From assembly GCF_023701695.1 (NCBI RefSeq), contig NZ_JAJOZC010000001.1:4649894-4713893 (forward strand): a stretch of 64,000 bases of DNA. Direction: 5' to 3'. The position numbers were made by a program, and so were the translations under genes. Below the pieces are notes generated by a model. That model saw nothing but the letters and a program-made list of their open reading frames with translations. It made no database searches and was not told the origin of the DNA. Origin of the DNA: Streptomyces sp. RKAG290 (GTDB lineage: Bacteria; Actinomycetota; Actinomycetes; Streptomycetales; Streptomycetaceae). Shown one piece after another: positions 41,838 to 51,179 of the stretch. The number at the start of each line of letters is the position of its first letter. Positions within the stretch are counted from its first letter, which is position 1.

Positions 41838-42331
41838 CTATGCCAAGCGAGTCAACTCCCGCACATACTCCACCCCCGCTCCCCGGAAAGCAGCACCTCC
41901 TCGCCCGTCGGGACGAACCCCGTCCGGGTCAGGACCGACCGGGAGGCCGTGTTGGTGAGGGTGGCCGCCGCGCGCAGCGTCGTCAGGGCGTAGGTCGTCG
42001 TGCACAGCGTGAAGAGGTTGCGGACCGCCTCCGTTGCCAGGCCGCGCCCCGTGGCCTTCTCGGCCAGGCGGAAGCCCAGGTCGGCCGTGCCGTTCGCGGC
42101 GTCCACCAGGTTGAAGCGGCCCAGTATCTCGCCGTCCTCCGCCACCAGCAGGTGGAAGTGGCAGGCCCCGGTTGCCTGTTCGGCCAGGCGGGCCGCGTGG
42201 CGGGCGGCGAAGTGGGTGAAGTAGTCGTCGCCGCGGTCCGGTACGGAGGCGGCGAAGAAGGCGCGGTTCTCCTGCTCGAAGGCCAGCAGGGCCGGGGCGT
42301 GGTCGGGGTGCAGGCGCTGAAGTTCGGGCAT
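41838..42331 (-). CDS. RimJ-type GNAT acetyltransferase (frameshifted as sequenced)
   Basis: About 164 residues after repair. N-terminus LQRLHPDHAPALLAFEQENR, strand LGRFNLVDAANGTADLGF, acetyl-CoA loop EKATGRGLATEAV, and the TLTNTASRSVLTRTGF helix typical of ribosomal-protein acetyltransferases. The main frame ends in a foreign WSMCGS tail, while the next frame reads VEYVRELTRLA to TAG at 41838, the normal family ending after SGERG. One base is missing from the C5 run at 41873-41877. Cytoplasmic; substrate unknown. Confidence 0.85.
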
Positions 42332-42421
42332 GGCTGCAGCGTACGCAGCGTGCCCGGCCCGCCGACACCGGTTATGGGGAGGGGGTTGGGCGGGGGGTGC
42401 GGGGCCGCCCCCCCGCCTGAC

Positions 42422-43426
42422 CTACAGCGCGCCCCCGTGGCAGTCCCGGTAGGGCCGCCCCGTGCCGCACCAGCAGGCCGCGCTCCTTGCCGGGGGCCAG
42501 GGGACCGCGCGGCCGCGGGCCGCGAGGGTCGTGGCGTACTGGGGGAGCAGGTCCGGGTCGGCCGGGGAGGCGGCCTCGGAGGCGGCGAACGCCTCGTACG
42601 ACGGGACCGTGCCCGTCACGATGCCGAGGTTCGGGGTGCCCGTCGCGTGGAGGTCGCGCAGGGCCGCCTCCAGGCGGGCCAGGTGGTCCGGGTGGGAGGC
42701 GTACTCGCTGCCGAGGCTCGGGTAGGCGGTGAGGAGTTCGCTCAGTTCGCTCTCCGGCCAGTGCAGGACCGCCACCGGGAACGGCCGGGACAGGGCCGTG
42801 CGGTACGTGCCCAGTTCCGCGCGGAGACGGGTGATCTCGGCCCGCAGCTCGCCCGGGTCCGAGGAGCCCAGCGCCCACAGCCGCTTCGGGTCGTGGAGCT
42901 CGTCCAGCGGGACGGCCGACGTGTGCAGGGCGTCGGCCAGCTCGTCCCAGGCGTCGTGCCGGACGCCCATCAGGCGGCGTACCCGGTGGCGGCCGGTCAG
43001 CAGTGACTGGGTGGCATAGGGGACTTCCTCGCCCGGCGCGATGAGCAGGGTGAGGGCGGTGGAGAAGTAGTCGTGGGCCGCTTCGAGCTCGTCGTGGGCC
43101 TCCAGGGTCTCCGCCGCGATCTCCCAGGGCGCCGCTTCCAGCGGGCCGGCCGCGCGGATGCCGTCGATGATCGCGCGGGCCTCCGCCTCGTGGCCGTACT
43201 CCCACAGGTTGGCGGCGTTGAGCGCCTTCACCAGGTGGGGGTGCTCGGTGTCGGGGTTGCTGAGCAGTTCGTCGTAGAGCGTCGTGGCACGGGCGCGGTC
43301 GCCCGCGAGTTCCAGGTGGGCCGCCGCCTGGAGGAGCAGGGGCTCGTGGTCCTCGGGGTACTGCGCCGCGGTGCGCAGCAGGCGCTCGGCTTCGGTGGTG
43401 TGGTCGGCAGGCGTGTCGGGGCGCAT
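42422..43426 (-). CDS. TPR-like protein with C-terminal SEC-C motif
   Basis: 334 residues. The N-terminal 110 residues are helical repeats of TPR character (AERLLRTAAQYPEDHEPLLL, AAAHLELAGDRARATTLYDE, AANLWEYGHEAEARAIIDGI). The C-terminus is a SEC-C zinc-binding motif, CWCGTGRPYRDCHG, as found at the end of SecA and many unrelated proteins. ATG 43426 begins the repeat region. Probably a cytoplasmic scaffold or nucleic-acid/protein-interaction protein; the specific role is unknown. Confidence 0.82.
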   Translation of the reverse strand: MRPDTPADHTTEAERLLRTAAQYPEDHEPLLLQAAAHLELAGDRARATTLYDELLSNPDTEHPHLVKALNAANLWEYGHEAEARAIIDGIRAAGPLEAAPWEIAAETLEAHDELEAAHDYFSTALTLLIAPGEEVPYATQSLLTGRHRVRRLMGVRHDAWDELADALHTSAVPLDELHDPKRLWALGSSDPGELRAEITRLRAELGTYRTALSRPFPVAVLHWPESELSELLTAYPSLGSEYASHPDHLARLEAALRDLHATGTPNLGIVTGTVPSYEAFAASEAASPADPDLLPQYATTLAARGRAVPWPPARSAACWCGTGRPYRDCHGGAL

Positions 43427-43513
43427 GAACCACACCGTACTGCTGTAGGGCCTCGGGACGGAGAGTTGTTCCGGCTCTGGAGAGTTACGGGGCTTGGCCC
43501 TATCGTGCGGGCC

Positions 43514-44326
43514 GTGCGTGAGCGGATACCGGTGGTGGTGCAGCACGACCCGCGCGGACGGCGGCTGGCCGCGCGCGGGCTGTGGACGAGCGCCGAGCTG
43601 GTGATGACCCTCGGCGTCGTCCTGCTGCTGCTCGTCGCCCACCAGCTGTGGTGGACCAACCGGCAGGCCCGGGCCGGCGCAGCCCACACCGTGCAGGCCC
43701 TGCAGCGGGACTGGGGGGAGCCGGCGCCGGAACCGGCGGCTGGGGACGAGGGCGGAAGTGGGGGTGGGGCGGATGAGGGCGCGCAGGGCGGCAGTCCCGC
43801 GGTGGGAGCCGGCGACGCGGACAAGGGCGGCGGCTCCTCCCCGGCTGCGGACACCACTGCCCGTGCGCCCCGCAGGTCCCAGGCGTACGCCGTCATCCGG
43901 ATCCCGCGCATCGGACTCACCGCACCCGTCGCCCAGGGCATCAGCAAGCGCGGCGTCCTCGACAAGGGGTACGTCGGCCACTACCCCCGCACCGCGCAGC
44001 CCGGCGGCTCCGGGAACTTCGCGCTCGCCGGGCACCGCAACACCCACGGAGAGCCGTTCCGCTACATCAACCGGCTGCGCCGCGGCGACCGGATCACCGT
44101 CGAGACCCGGGACGCCGTGTACACGTACACCGTCGACAAGACCCTCGACCGGACCGGTGCGGGGGACAGCGGGGTCGTGGCCGCCGTGCCGCGCAGCAAT
44201 GTGAGGCCGTACGTCGGCTACCGGGCGGCCGGGTCCTATGTGACGTTGACGACGTGCACGCCCGAGTTCACCTCCCGGTACCGGCTGGTGGTGTGGGGGA
44301 AACTGACAGATGTGCGGGGGAGGTAG
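43514..44326 (+). CDS. Class E sortase
   Basis: About 270 residues. A basic N-terminus and one membrane helix (AELVMTLGVVLLLLVAHQLW), then a Gly/Ala/Asp-rich linker of about 65 residues and the sortase barrel. Catalytic His is in AGHRNTHG (near 174), Cys in TLTTCTP (near 248) and Arg in SRYRLVVWG. Class E sortases of actinomycetes use LAxTG rather than LPxTG; a protein with LASTG is encoded at about 54.3-55.5 kb in this window. GTG 43514 or the GTG at 43505 could be the start. Extracytoplasmic transpeptidase anchoring surface proteins to peptidoglycan. Confidence 0.9.
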   Translation: MRERIPVVVQHDPRGRRLAARGLWTSAELVMTLGVVLLLLVAHQLWWTNRQARAGAAHTVQALQRDWGEPAPEPAAGDEGGSGGGADEGAQGGSPAVGAGDADKGGGSSPAADTTARAPRRSQAYAVIRIPRIGLTAPVAQGISKRGVLDKGYVGHYPRTAQPGGSGNFALAGHRNTHGEPFRYINRLRRGDRITVETRDAVYTYTVDKTLDRTGAGDSGVVAAVPRSNVRPYVGYRAAGSYVTLTTCTPEFTSRYRLVVWGKLTDVRGR

Positions 44327-44400
44327 CGGATACGGGGGTTACGGGGGCAGCCGCCGGGCGATGGTGTGCCGCCGGGGCGGGGTCACTAAGGTTCCCTGAC

Positions 44401-44589
44401 GTGCTCAGACGACGTCCGCAGTTGTTGTGGTTGCTGGTCCCCTACGTGCTGTACCTGGGGGCGCTGCCGTTCGTGAACCGGGTCCGGCCCGTCGTTCTCG
44501 GGCTGCCGTTCCTCTTCTTCTGGCTGCTCGGGGCGACCGTGCTGACCCCCGTCGCCGTATGGCTGACCCGACGGGGGGACCGCCGGTGA
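44401..44589 (+). CDS. DUF3311 small membrane protein
   Basis: 62 residues with two membrane helices (LLWLLVPYVLYLGALPFVN and VVLGLPFLFFWLLGATVLTP). This is the DUF3311 family, which almost always precedes a sodium:solute symporter as here. GTG 44401; TAAGGT six bases upstream suggests a leaderless transcript. The stop overlaps the symporter start (GTGA). Probably a small accessory subunit of the symporter. Confidence 0.88.
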   Translation: MLRRRPQLLWLLVPYVLYLGALPFVNRVRPVVLGLPFLFFWLLGATVLTPVAVWLTRRGDRR

Positions 44590-46103
44590 ACGCCGCCGTC
44601 GCGACCTCCGTCTTCGGGGTCTTCATGGTCGCCACCGTGGCCCTCGGACTGCTCGCCGTGCGCGGCCGGCGCGGCGGGGGAGAGGGCGGTGGGCTCGCCG
44701 AGTGGTCGGTGGGCGGGCGCAGCCTGGGGACCGTCTTCATCTGGGTGCTGATGGCCGGCGAGGGCTACACCAGCTTCAGCTATCTCGGCGCCGCGGGCTG
44801 GGGCTACAACTACGGGGCACCGGTGCTCTACGTGGTGGCGTACATGTCCTGCGGCTACGCCGTCGGCTACGTGGTCGGGCCCATGCTCTGGGCGTACGCG
44901 CGCAAGCACGGCCTCGTCGGGATCACCGACATGGTCGCGCACCGCTTCGGGCGGCCCTGGCTGGGCGCGCTCGTCGCCGTACTCGCGACCGTCTTCCTGC
45001 TCCCGTACATCCAGCTCCAGATCACCGGCATGGGCGTGGTCGTCTCGACGATCTCCTACGGCGCCATCAGCCTGAACTGGGCCTACTTCATCGCCTTCGC
45101 CGTCACCACCGGCTTCGTCGTCGTGAGCGGGCTGCGCGGCAGCGCGTGGGTGTCCGTGCTGAAGGACGTGATGGTGATCGCCACGCTCGGCTTCCTCGCC
45201 GTCTACGTACCGATGCACTACTTCGACGGCTACGGGCCCTTCCTCGACCGGCTCGTCACCGAGAAGAGCGAGTGGCTGACCTTCCCCGGGCACGGGGACA
45301 GCGGGCTCGGGCAGGCCTGGTTCGTCACCACCTCGTTCCTCAACTCCCTCACCGTCGTGATCTTCCCGACCACCGTCGCCGGCTACCTCGGCGCGAAGAA
45401 CGCCGACGTGCTCCGGCGCAACGCGATGTGGCTGCCCGCCTACAACGTGCTGCTGTTCGTGCCGATGCTGCTCGGCATGGCGGCGCTCTTCGTCGTGCCG
45501 GGGCTGGTCGGGGCCGAGTCCAACCTGGCGCTCTTCAAGCTCGTCGTGGACTCGCTGCCGGCCTGGTCGGTCGGGATCATCGGCGTGGCGGCCGCGCTCT
45601 CCTCGATCGTGCCGATGGCCGTCTTCATGCTGGTCATCGGCACGATGTGGGGACGCAGCGTGCTCTCGCTCGTGCCGCGCTGGGAACAGCGGCAGAAGGG
45701 CGCCGCCCAGGTGGTCGTCGTGATCGCGGGCGGCCTGGCCCTGCTGCTCACGTACACCGCGCCGAACACCCTCGTGCGGCTCTCGCTGATCTCGTACGAG
45801 GGAATGGCGCAGCTGCTCCCCATGGTGCTGCTGGGGCTGATGTGGCGGCGGCTGACTCTGCTCGGGGCGATGAGCGGGCTGGTCGTCGGGGTGGGTGTGG
45901 TGTGCGGGTTCGTGTTCACGGAGAACGATCCGGTGTGGGGCGTGAACGCGGGCATCGTCGCGCTCGGCGCCAATCTGGCCGTGGCGCTGGCGGTCACGTA
46001 CGCGGGGCCGCGCGAGCGCGACGAACGGCCGGACGACGAGGTGCTGGCGCGGGACGACATCGAGGAGGAGGCGCGGGTGGCGGCGGCGGGGGCGGTGGGG
46101 TGA
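44586..46103 (+). CDS. Sodium:solute symporter (SSS family)
   Basis: 505 residues, about 13 membrane helices. The family signature includes FSYLGAAGWGYNYGAPVLYV and the Na-site helix LPYIQLQITGMGVVV. The partner DUF3311 gene overlaps the start. DUF3311-linked SSS transporters include monocarboxylate (MctP-like) and other organic-acid symporters, so a carboxylate is a reasonable guess. The last 30 residues are an acidic cytoplasmic tail. Confidence 0.9.
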   Translation: MNAAVATSVFGVFMVATVALGLLAVRGRRGGGEGGGLAEWSVGGRSLGTVFIWVLMAGEGYTSFSYLGAAGWGYNYGAPVLYVVAYMSCGYAVGYVVGPMLWAYARKHGLVGITDMVAHRFGRPWLGALVAVLATVFLLPYIQLQITGMGVVVSTISYGAISLNWAYFIAFAVTTGFVVVSGLRGSAWVSVLKDVMVIATLGFLAVYVPMHYFDGYGPFLDRLVTEKSEWLTFPGHGDSGLGQAWFVTTSFLNSLTVVIFPTTVAGYLGAKNADVLRRNAMWLPAYNVLLFVPMLLGMAALFVVPGLVGAESNLALFKLVVDSLPAWSVGIIGVAAALSSIVPMAVFMLVIGTMWGRSVLSLVPRWEQRQKGAAQVVVVIAGGLALLLTYTAPNTLVRLSLISYEGMAQLLPMVLLGLMWRRLTLLGAMSGLVVGVGVVCGFVFTENDPVWGVNAGIVALGANLAVALAVTYAGPRERDERPDDEVLARDDIEEEARVAAAGAVG

Positions 46104-46213
46104 GCGCGGGGCGGTGACGCTTCGCGACGGGGCCGGCGGCGGGGCGGTGACGCTTTACGGCGGGGTCCGGGCTGCTGCTGGTGGTGGTGGCGGGGGTGCT
46201 TCCGGGGCCGGTG

Positions 46214-47665
46214 TCAGTGGCGTTCGCGCAGCAGCAGGACGATGACCGTCGCCAGCAGTGCCAGTCCCACCGACAGCAGCAGCGCGCCGTTCGCGCCGGT
46301 GCCCGTCGTCGCGATCGCGATCGTCACCGCCACGCCCGCCGACGAGCCGATGTAGCGGGCCGTGTTGTTCGCGCCCGATCCCATCGCCGCCCGCTCCGGC
46401 GGCACGGACTCGACCGCCAGCCGGGGCAGCGCGGCGTTCAGCAGCCCGCTCCCGATGCCCGAGACGACCAGCGCCGGGACCAGCCGCAGCCACACCGCCG
46501 GGCCAGGGTGCGCGGTGACTCCCAGGGTGCCGAGCAGGGTCAGCACGGCCACCGCGTGCAGGGCGAAGCCCGCGGCCAGCTGGTGGCGGGCCGTGACCCG
46601 GCCCGTCAGCCGGCGCGCCTGCAGCGCCACCAGGAACGCCGTACCGGACCAGAGCAGGAAGAGCCACGCCGAGTCGAGCGCCGACAGGCCCAGCGCCTCC
46701 TGGAGCAGCGTCGGCAGATAGCTGAACAGGCCGATCACCGCGAGCCCGGTGAACAGCCCGCCGGCCGACGAGGCCAGGAACGCGCGGCTGCGCAGCAGGG
46801 ACAGGTCGATCAGCGGGGCCGCGGCCCGCCGCTCCACCGCCAGGAACGCGAAGGCCAGCGCGAGCGCGGCGAGCAGCAGCAGTGCGACGGGTGCGCGCAG
46901 CCAGCCCTCCCGGCCGAGCGTCAACGCGGTCAGCAGCGCCGTCATCGCGAGGCCCAGCACCGCCGCACCCGCCAGATCCGGCCGGGCGCCGCGCGGGGCG
47001 CGGGACTCGGTGAGCGTACGGAACGCGAAGGCGGCCGTGACGAGGGCGGCGAGGCCCAGCACGGCGTACGTCAGCTGCCAGTCGACGGACCCGAGCGAAC
47101 TCGCCAGCAGCGGGCCGAGCGCGATCCCCGCGCTCACGAACGCGCCCCAGATCCCGGTCGCCCTGATCCTGGCCGCCCCCGCCGGGAACGCGCCGACCAG
47201 CAGTCCCAGGCTCGTGGCCAGGATCGCGGCGCTGGCCGCTCCCTGGGCGACCCGCGCCAGCGTGAAGGTGAAGGTGTCGGTCGCCAGCGCGCCTAGTGCC
47301 GTCGTGACGCCGAGAGCCAGGGTGCCGATCAGGAAGAGCCTGCGGCGGCCGTAGTCGTCGGCGAGGCTGCCCGCGACGAGCAGGACGGCGGCGAGGCCGA
47401 GCGGGGTGCCGTTGAGCAGCCAGGCCTGGCCGGAGGGCGGGGTGCCGAGAGCGGCGGAGACGGTGGGGACCGTCGTCATCGGCGAGGTGTAGTTCATCAG
47501 CGCCACGGCGGTGGCGACCGCGGTGATCGCGAGCGTCGGCCCGGGGCGGGGTGCGGGTGCGGACGTGGTCGCGGTTGTGGACGCATAGAGGGGCCCGCGG
47601 ATCTGGTGGGCCGCGCGGGGCGGGGGCGTACGGGCTGGGCCATGGCATCGCTCCGGGGTTCGCAT
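46214..47665 (-). CDS. MFS transporter (DHA2-like)
   Basis: About 483 residues with 14 predicted helices. MNYTSPMTTVPTVSAALGTP opens helix 1, and loop 2-3 is GSLADDYGRRRLFLIG. A hydrophilic N-terminal extension of about 45 residues (ASTTATTSAPAPRPGP) is unusual and the ATG at 47665 is uncertain; no good ribosome-binding site is seen. It is divergent from an HxlR regulator gene with a long inverted repeat between, so it is probably a regulated exporter of a toxic compound. Confidence 0.87.
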   Translation of the reverse strand: MRTPERCHGPARTPPPRAAHQIRGPLYASTTATTSAPAPRPGPTLAITAVATAVALMNYTSPMTTVPTVSAALGTPPSGQAWLLNGTPLGLAAVLLVAGSLADDYGRRRLFLIGTLALGVTTALGALATDTFTFTLARVAQGAASAAILATSLGLLVGAFPAGAARIRATGIWGAFVSAGIALGPLLASSLGSVDWQLTYAVLGLAALVTAAFAFRTLTESRAPRGARPDLAGAAVLGLAMTALLTALTLGREGWLRAPVALLLLAALALAFAFLAVERRAAAPLIDLSLLRSRAFLASSAGGLFTGLAVIGLFSYLPTLLQEALGLSALDSAWLFLLWSGTAFLVALQARRLTGRVTARHQLAAGFALHAVAVLTLLGTLGVTAHPGPAVWLRLVPALVVSGIGSGLLNAALPRLAVESVPPERAAMGSGANNTARYIGSSAGVAVTIAIATTGTGANGALLLSVGLALLATVIVLLLRERH

Positions 47666-48007
47666 GGTCGCTGTGCAGCGGAGTCACAGGCCGCTGTCCA
47701 CGGGTGGTGGGGTCACCGGGCCGCTGTGTGACTGGTCCAGCGGCCTTCGCGCGCCTTTCAGCGGGCCTCCGCGCGACTCGGTCGGGTCGGTTCGGCTCGG
47801 AGTCGCGCGGTCGACGCGGTGGGCACAGCCGGTGCGGTCGGAGCGGTCCAGTGGTCGGCCCGATCCGGTCGTCGGTCCGGCAGTCGGGGCCGGTCGCCCG
47901 GTCCGGTCGTCGGTCCGGGCGTCGGTTCGGTGAATGAACTTGTGTGGATGTGCTGACGCTAGCACGGTCAGTTCATTCATCGAACCTAGGAGGGGTAAAG
48001 TGGCCGC
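47666..48007. other. 342-base divergent region between MFS and HxlR genes
   Basis: Contains the HxlR-type inverted repeat (47925-47985), a 9-base stem GCGCGACTC/GAGTCGCGC at 47771-47779 and 47800-47808 and two copies of CCGGTCGTCGGTCCGG. No further gene is supported. Confidence 0.55.
47925..47985. promoter_or_regulatory. Long inverted repeat, candidate HxlR operator
   Basis: GTTCGGTGAATGAACT (47925-47940) and AGTTCATTCATCGAAC (47970-47985) are inverted copies over 16 bases with one mismatch, 29 bases apart, and end 22 bases before the HxlR ATG. Confidence 0.7.
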
Positions 48008-48544
48008 ATGGCCCTCGGCAAGGACTACGTGACCCAGCAGTGCTCCATCGCCCGCGCGCTTGAGGTGATCGGTGAGCGCTGGACACTCCTGGTGGTGCGC
48101 GATGCCTTCTACGGCGTGCGCCGGTACAACGACTTCCTGGTGCACCTCGGGGTCCCGCGCGCCGTCCTGGCCACCCGGCTCCAGTCCCTCATCGAGGCCG
48201 GGGTCCTGGAGAAGCGCCGCTACCAGGAGTCGCCGCCGCGTGAGGAGTACCTGCTGACCGACAGCGGCAAGGCGCTCTGGCCGGTCGTCCGCACCCTCGG
48301 CGTGTGGGGGCGCGATCACGTGCCCGGCACGCTTCCGATGCGTGTTTTCGTTCACGCCGCCTGCGGCACGGAACTGGGCGCGTGGGGCGAATGCCCGGCC
48401 TGTGCCGCGCCCGTGCCGCCCGAGGAGGTCGAGATGCGGCCCGGTGACGGGCTGGACCTGGACCCGGACAATCCGGTCAGTCGCGCACTGCTCTCGCCCC
48501 GCCGACTCCTGCGGCCCTCGAAGGCGATCGTGTATAACGGTTAG
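48008..48544 (+). CDS. HxlR/MarR-like winged-helix regulator
   Basis: 178 residues. The HxlR domain occupies about residues 8-105: CSIARALEVIGERWTLLVVR, DFLVHLGVPRAVLATRLQSL, EEYLLTDSGKALWPVV. A C-terminal extension includes two Cys pairs (ACGTELG and CPACAAP) that could bind zinc or sense oxidation. A ribosome-binding site AGGAGGGG precedes ATG 48008. Divergent from the MFS transporter; the strong inverted repeat suggests it represses that gene and itself. Confidence 0.9.
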   Translation: MALGKDYVTQQCSIARALEVIGERWTLLVVRDAFYGVRRYNDFLVHLGVPRAVLATRLQSLIEAGVLEKRRYQESPPREEYLLTDSGKALWPVVRTLGVWGRDHVPGTLPMRVFVHAACGTELGAWGECPACAAPVPPEEVEMRPGDGLDLDPDNPVSRALLSPRRLLRPSKAIVYNG

Positions 48545-48606
48545 CGGTTGATGATTGAAGTGCCGTCGTACGACGCGGCCGCAGGAGCGCGAAAGGGGGA
48601 GAGCCC

Positions 48607-48942
48607 ATGGGAGCAGGTGCCATGAACCGCGCACGCGGTGGCCTCACCCGGCTGCTCCGCCCCGCCGGTCTGCTGGTCTTCTTCCTCGCCGAGGTACTGC
48701 TCGCCGAAGGCGGCAGCCTCTCCGCCGCGGTCGCGCTCGCCGCCACCGCGGCCGCCGGCACCGCACTCGTCGCCTGCTCGGTCATCAGCGCGCGCTGCGC
48801 CGTCCCGGTGCCCCGCACCCGGGTCCGTACCGCGATGCGGGACCGGGAGAAACGCACCGCGTTCCTGCCGCAGCGAGATCCCGACGCCAAGGGGCGCAGG
48901 CGCCCCCGAGCCCCCGGCCGTGTCCTTCTGACGGCCGCGTAA
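48607..48942 (+). CDS. DUF6412-type small membrane protein
   Basis: 111 residues. Two hydrophobic segments (LLRPAGLLVFFLAEVLLAEG and LSAAVALAATAAAGTALVAC) followed by a basic cytoplasmic tail. GGGGGAG precedes ATG 48607. In streptomycetes a protein of this kind is repeatedly found directly upstream of a second YidC-like insertase gene, as here. Function unknown; it may assist the insertase. Confidence 0.7.
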   Translation: MGAGAMNRARGGLTRLLRPAGLLVFFLAEVLLAEGGSLSAAVALAATAAAGTALVACSVISARCAVPVPRTRVRTAMRDREKRTAFLPQRDPDAKGRRRPRAPGRVLLTAA

Positions 48943-49114
48943 GGGTTCGCCCCTCTTCTTTCGTTTCCGTACGCCCGCCCGCCATGGCTGCCGCACCGCG
49001 GCCCGACGCCCATGGCCCCGCGGCGTGCACGCACCACCCGGCGTTCCCCGCGCGGATCGTCATGCCGAGTCCGATTCACTTCCCGGCACGACGAGACCCC
49101 CGGAGGGCTCATCC

Positions 49115-49885
49115 ATGTCCGCCTTCATGTCCGCTTTCGCCAGCCTGGTCGGCGCCTTCGCCGATCTGCTCCACCCGTTCTTCCAGAACGCGTCCACCGC
49201 CGCCGCGATCGTGCTGTTCACCGCGCTCGTACGACTCGCCGTGCACCCCTTGTCGCGGGCCGCGGCACGCGGGCAGAGGGCCCGCACCAAGCTTCAGCCG
49301 CGCGTCGCCGAACTGCGCAAGAAGCACGGCAAGAACCCCGAGCGGATGCAGAAGGCGCTCATGGAGCTGCACAAGGAGGAGAAGGTCTCGCCGCTCTCCG
49401 GCTGCCTGCCCAGCCTCCTGCAGATGCCGGCCTTCTTCCTGCTCTACCACCTCTTCTCCAGCCAGAAGATCGGCAACGACCCCAACGAGCTGCTCGGCCA
49501 CGAGCTCTTCGGCGCCCCGCTCGGCGAGCGCTGGCACGACGCGCTCTCGCACGGTGGTCCGTTCGGTGCGCAGGGTGCCGTGTACCTGGGACTCTTCGCC
49601 CTCGTCGCCGCGGTCGCCACGTTCAACTACCGGCGTACCAAGCGACAGATGGCCGCCAACCCCATCACTCCGACCACCGGCCCCGACGGACAGCCGGTCC
49701 CCGGCATGGGGGCGATGGCGAAGGTGATGCCGCTGATGTCCTTCTTCACGCTGATCACCGTCGCCTACGTGCCGCTGGCAGCCGCGCTGTACCTCGTCAC
49801 GAGCACCACCTGGACCGCCGTCGAACGGGCCTACCTGTACCGCGACATGCCGGCCGCGGGCGCCGCCATGGCCACGGTGGCGTAA
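49115..49885 (+). CDS. yidC: YidC/Oxa1 family membrane protein insertase
   Basis: 256 residues. Four or five membrane helices and the family cytoplasmic hairpin (LQPRVAELRKKHGKNPERMQ, KALMELHKEEKVSPLSGCLP), then LLQMPAFFLLYHLFSS and later MPLMSFFTLITVAYVPLAAA. It is shorter than the housekeeping YidC and lacks a basic C-terminal tail, so it is probably a second paralogue. ATG 49115 follows CGGAGGG. It should insert or fold membrane proteins in the plasma membrane, perhaps a special client. Confidence 0.9.
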   Translation: MSAFMSAFASLVGAFADLLHPFFQNASTAAAIVLFTALVRLAVHPLSRAAARGQRARTKLQPRVAELRKKHGKNPERMQKALMELHKEEKVSPLSGCLPSLLQMPAFFLLYHLFSSQKIGNDPNELLGHELFGAPLGERWHDALSHGGPFGAQGAVYLGLFALVAAVATFNYRRTKRQMAANPITPTTGPDGQPVPGMGAMAKVMPLMSFFTLITVAYVPLAAALYLVTSTTWTAVERAYLYRDMPAAGAAMATVA

Positions 49886-50020
49886 TCGCGGAAGCGACTG
49901 CGCCGGTCCAGTGTGTGAACAGGGTCTTGCGGAGTGATCGGACGTCTTGGAGGATCGGACAGGCCTGCGATGGCCGCCACCCATCCGACGGGCCCGATCT
50001 CGACCAAGGGAGACAGACCG

Positions 50021-50881
50021 TTGAAGCTGCTTCGTGTGGGTACTGCGGGCGCGGAACGACCGGCGCTGCTGGATGGCGACGGAACCTTGCGTGACCTGTC
50101 GGGAGTCGTCACCGACATCGACAGCGCGCTGCTCGCCGACGAGGACGCGCTGGCCCGGGTACGGGCCGCCGCGGCCGCGCCCGGCGAACTGCCCGTGCTC
50201 GACGCCGAGGGGCTGCGGGTGGGATCACCGCTGGCCCGGATCGGCAAGATCGTGTGCATCGGGCTGAACTACCACGACCACGCCACGGAGACCGGAGCCC
50301 AGATCCCGACCGAGCCGATCCTGTTCTTCAAGGCGCCGGACACGGTGGTGGGGCCCGAGGACACGGTGCTCGTGCCGCGCGGCAGCGAGAAGACCGACTG
50401 GGAGGTCGAGCTCGCCGTCGTCATAGGGCGCACCGCCCGGTACCTGGACTCCGCCGAGGAGGGGCTCGCGCACGTCGCCGGATACGCGGTGGCGCACGAC
50501 GTCTCCGAGCGGGAGTTCCAGATCGAGCGCGGTGGCACGTGGGACAAGGGCAAGAACTGCGAGACGTTCAACCCGCTGGGGCCGTGGCTGGTGACGGCCG
50601 ACGAGGTGGCCGACCCGCAGGCGCTGCCGCTGAAGCTCTGGGTCAACGGTGAGCTGAAGCAGGACGGCACCACGGCCGACCAGATCTTCCCGGTGGGTGA
50701 GGTGGTGCGCTACCTGAGCCACTTCATGACGCTGTACCCGGGCGACGTGATCAACACCGGGACGCCGGCGGGCGTGGCCATGGGACAGCCCGAACCCAAG
50801 CCGTATCTGCGGGCGGGGGACGTCGTGGAGCTCGAGATCGCGGGGCTGGGGCGGCAGCGGCAGGAGCTGAAGGGGGCGTAG
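50021..50881 (+). CDS. Fumarylacetoacetate hydrolase family protein
   Basis: 286 residues. The FAH fold with IGKIVCIGLNYHDHATETGA, the metal-binding DWEVELAVVIG (Glu, Glu) and an internal AHDVSEREFQ, ending PYLRAGDVVELEIAGLG. The start is an unusual TTG at 50021, supported by AAGGGAG with 8-base spacing and by the family N-terminus KLLRVG. Members hydrolyse or decarboxylate beta-diketo acids (ureidoglycolate lyase-like and acylpyruvase-like). No pathway genes are adjacent, so the substrate is open. Confidence 0.9.
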   Translation: MKLLRVGTAGAERPALLDGDGTLRDLSGVVTDIDSALLADEDALARVRAAAAAPGELPVLDAEGLRVGSPLARIGKIVCIGLNYHDHATETGAQIPTEPILFFKAPDTVVGPEDTVLVPRGSEKTDWEVELAVVIGRTARYLDSAEEGLAHVAGYAVAHDVSEREFQIERGGTWDKGKNCETFNPLGPWLVTADEVADPQALPLKLWVNGELKQDGTTADQIFPVGEVVRYLSHFMTLYPGDVINTGTPAGVAMGQPEPKPYLRAGDVVELEIAGLGRQRQELKGA

Positions 50882-50917
50882 GGGTGGGCGGTGCCAGGGT
50901 TCGCCCGGGTGCCGCTG

Positions 50918-51055
50918 TGTCCTCAAGCGCCGGACGGGCTGGAGGGGTGTCCCCAAGCGCCGGACGGGCTGAAGGAATGTCCTCAAGCGTCGGACGGGCT
51001 TGGGTTGGCCGGGCTCGGTTGGAGGGGGTGTCCTCAAGCGCCGGACGGGCTTGAT
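50918..51055. repeat. Four copies of a Streptomyces intergenic repeat
   Basis: The word TCCTCAAGCGCCGGACGGGCT and close variants occur four times between about 50918 and 51055, spaced 30, 30 and 52 bases, downstream of the FAH gene. A single inverted copy lies at 5522-5545. Confidence 0.85.
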
Positions 51056-51179
51056 TTGGCCGGGCTGGGCTCGCATTGGCCTGGATGGGGTTGATCTGGT
51101 CCCGCGGGCTTGATGGGGGACCGTGGTAAAGATCGGAGGGGTGGGGCCGCCTGGGGCGGTGCCACCCCTCCGGTTCGGT

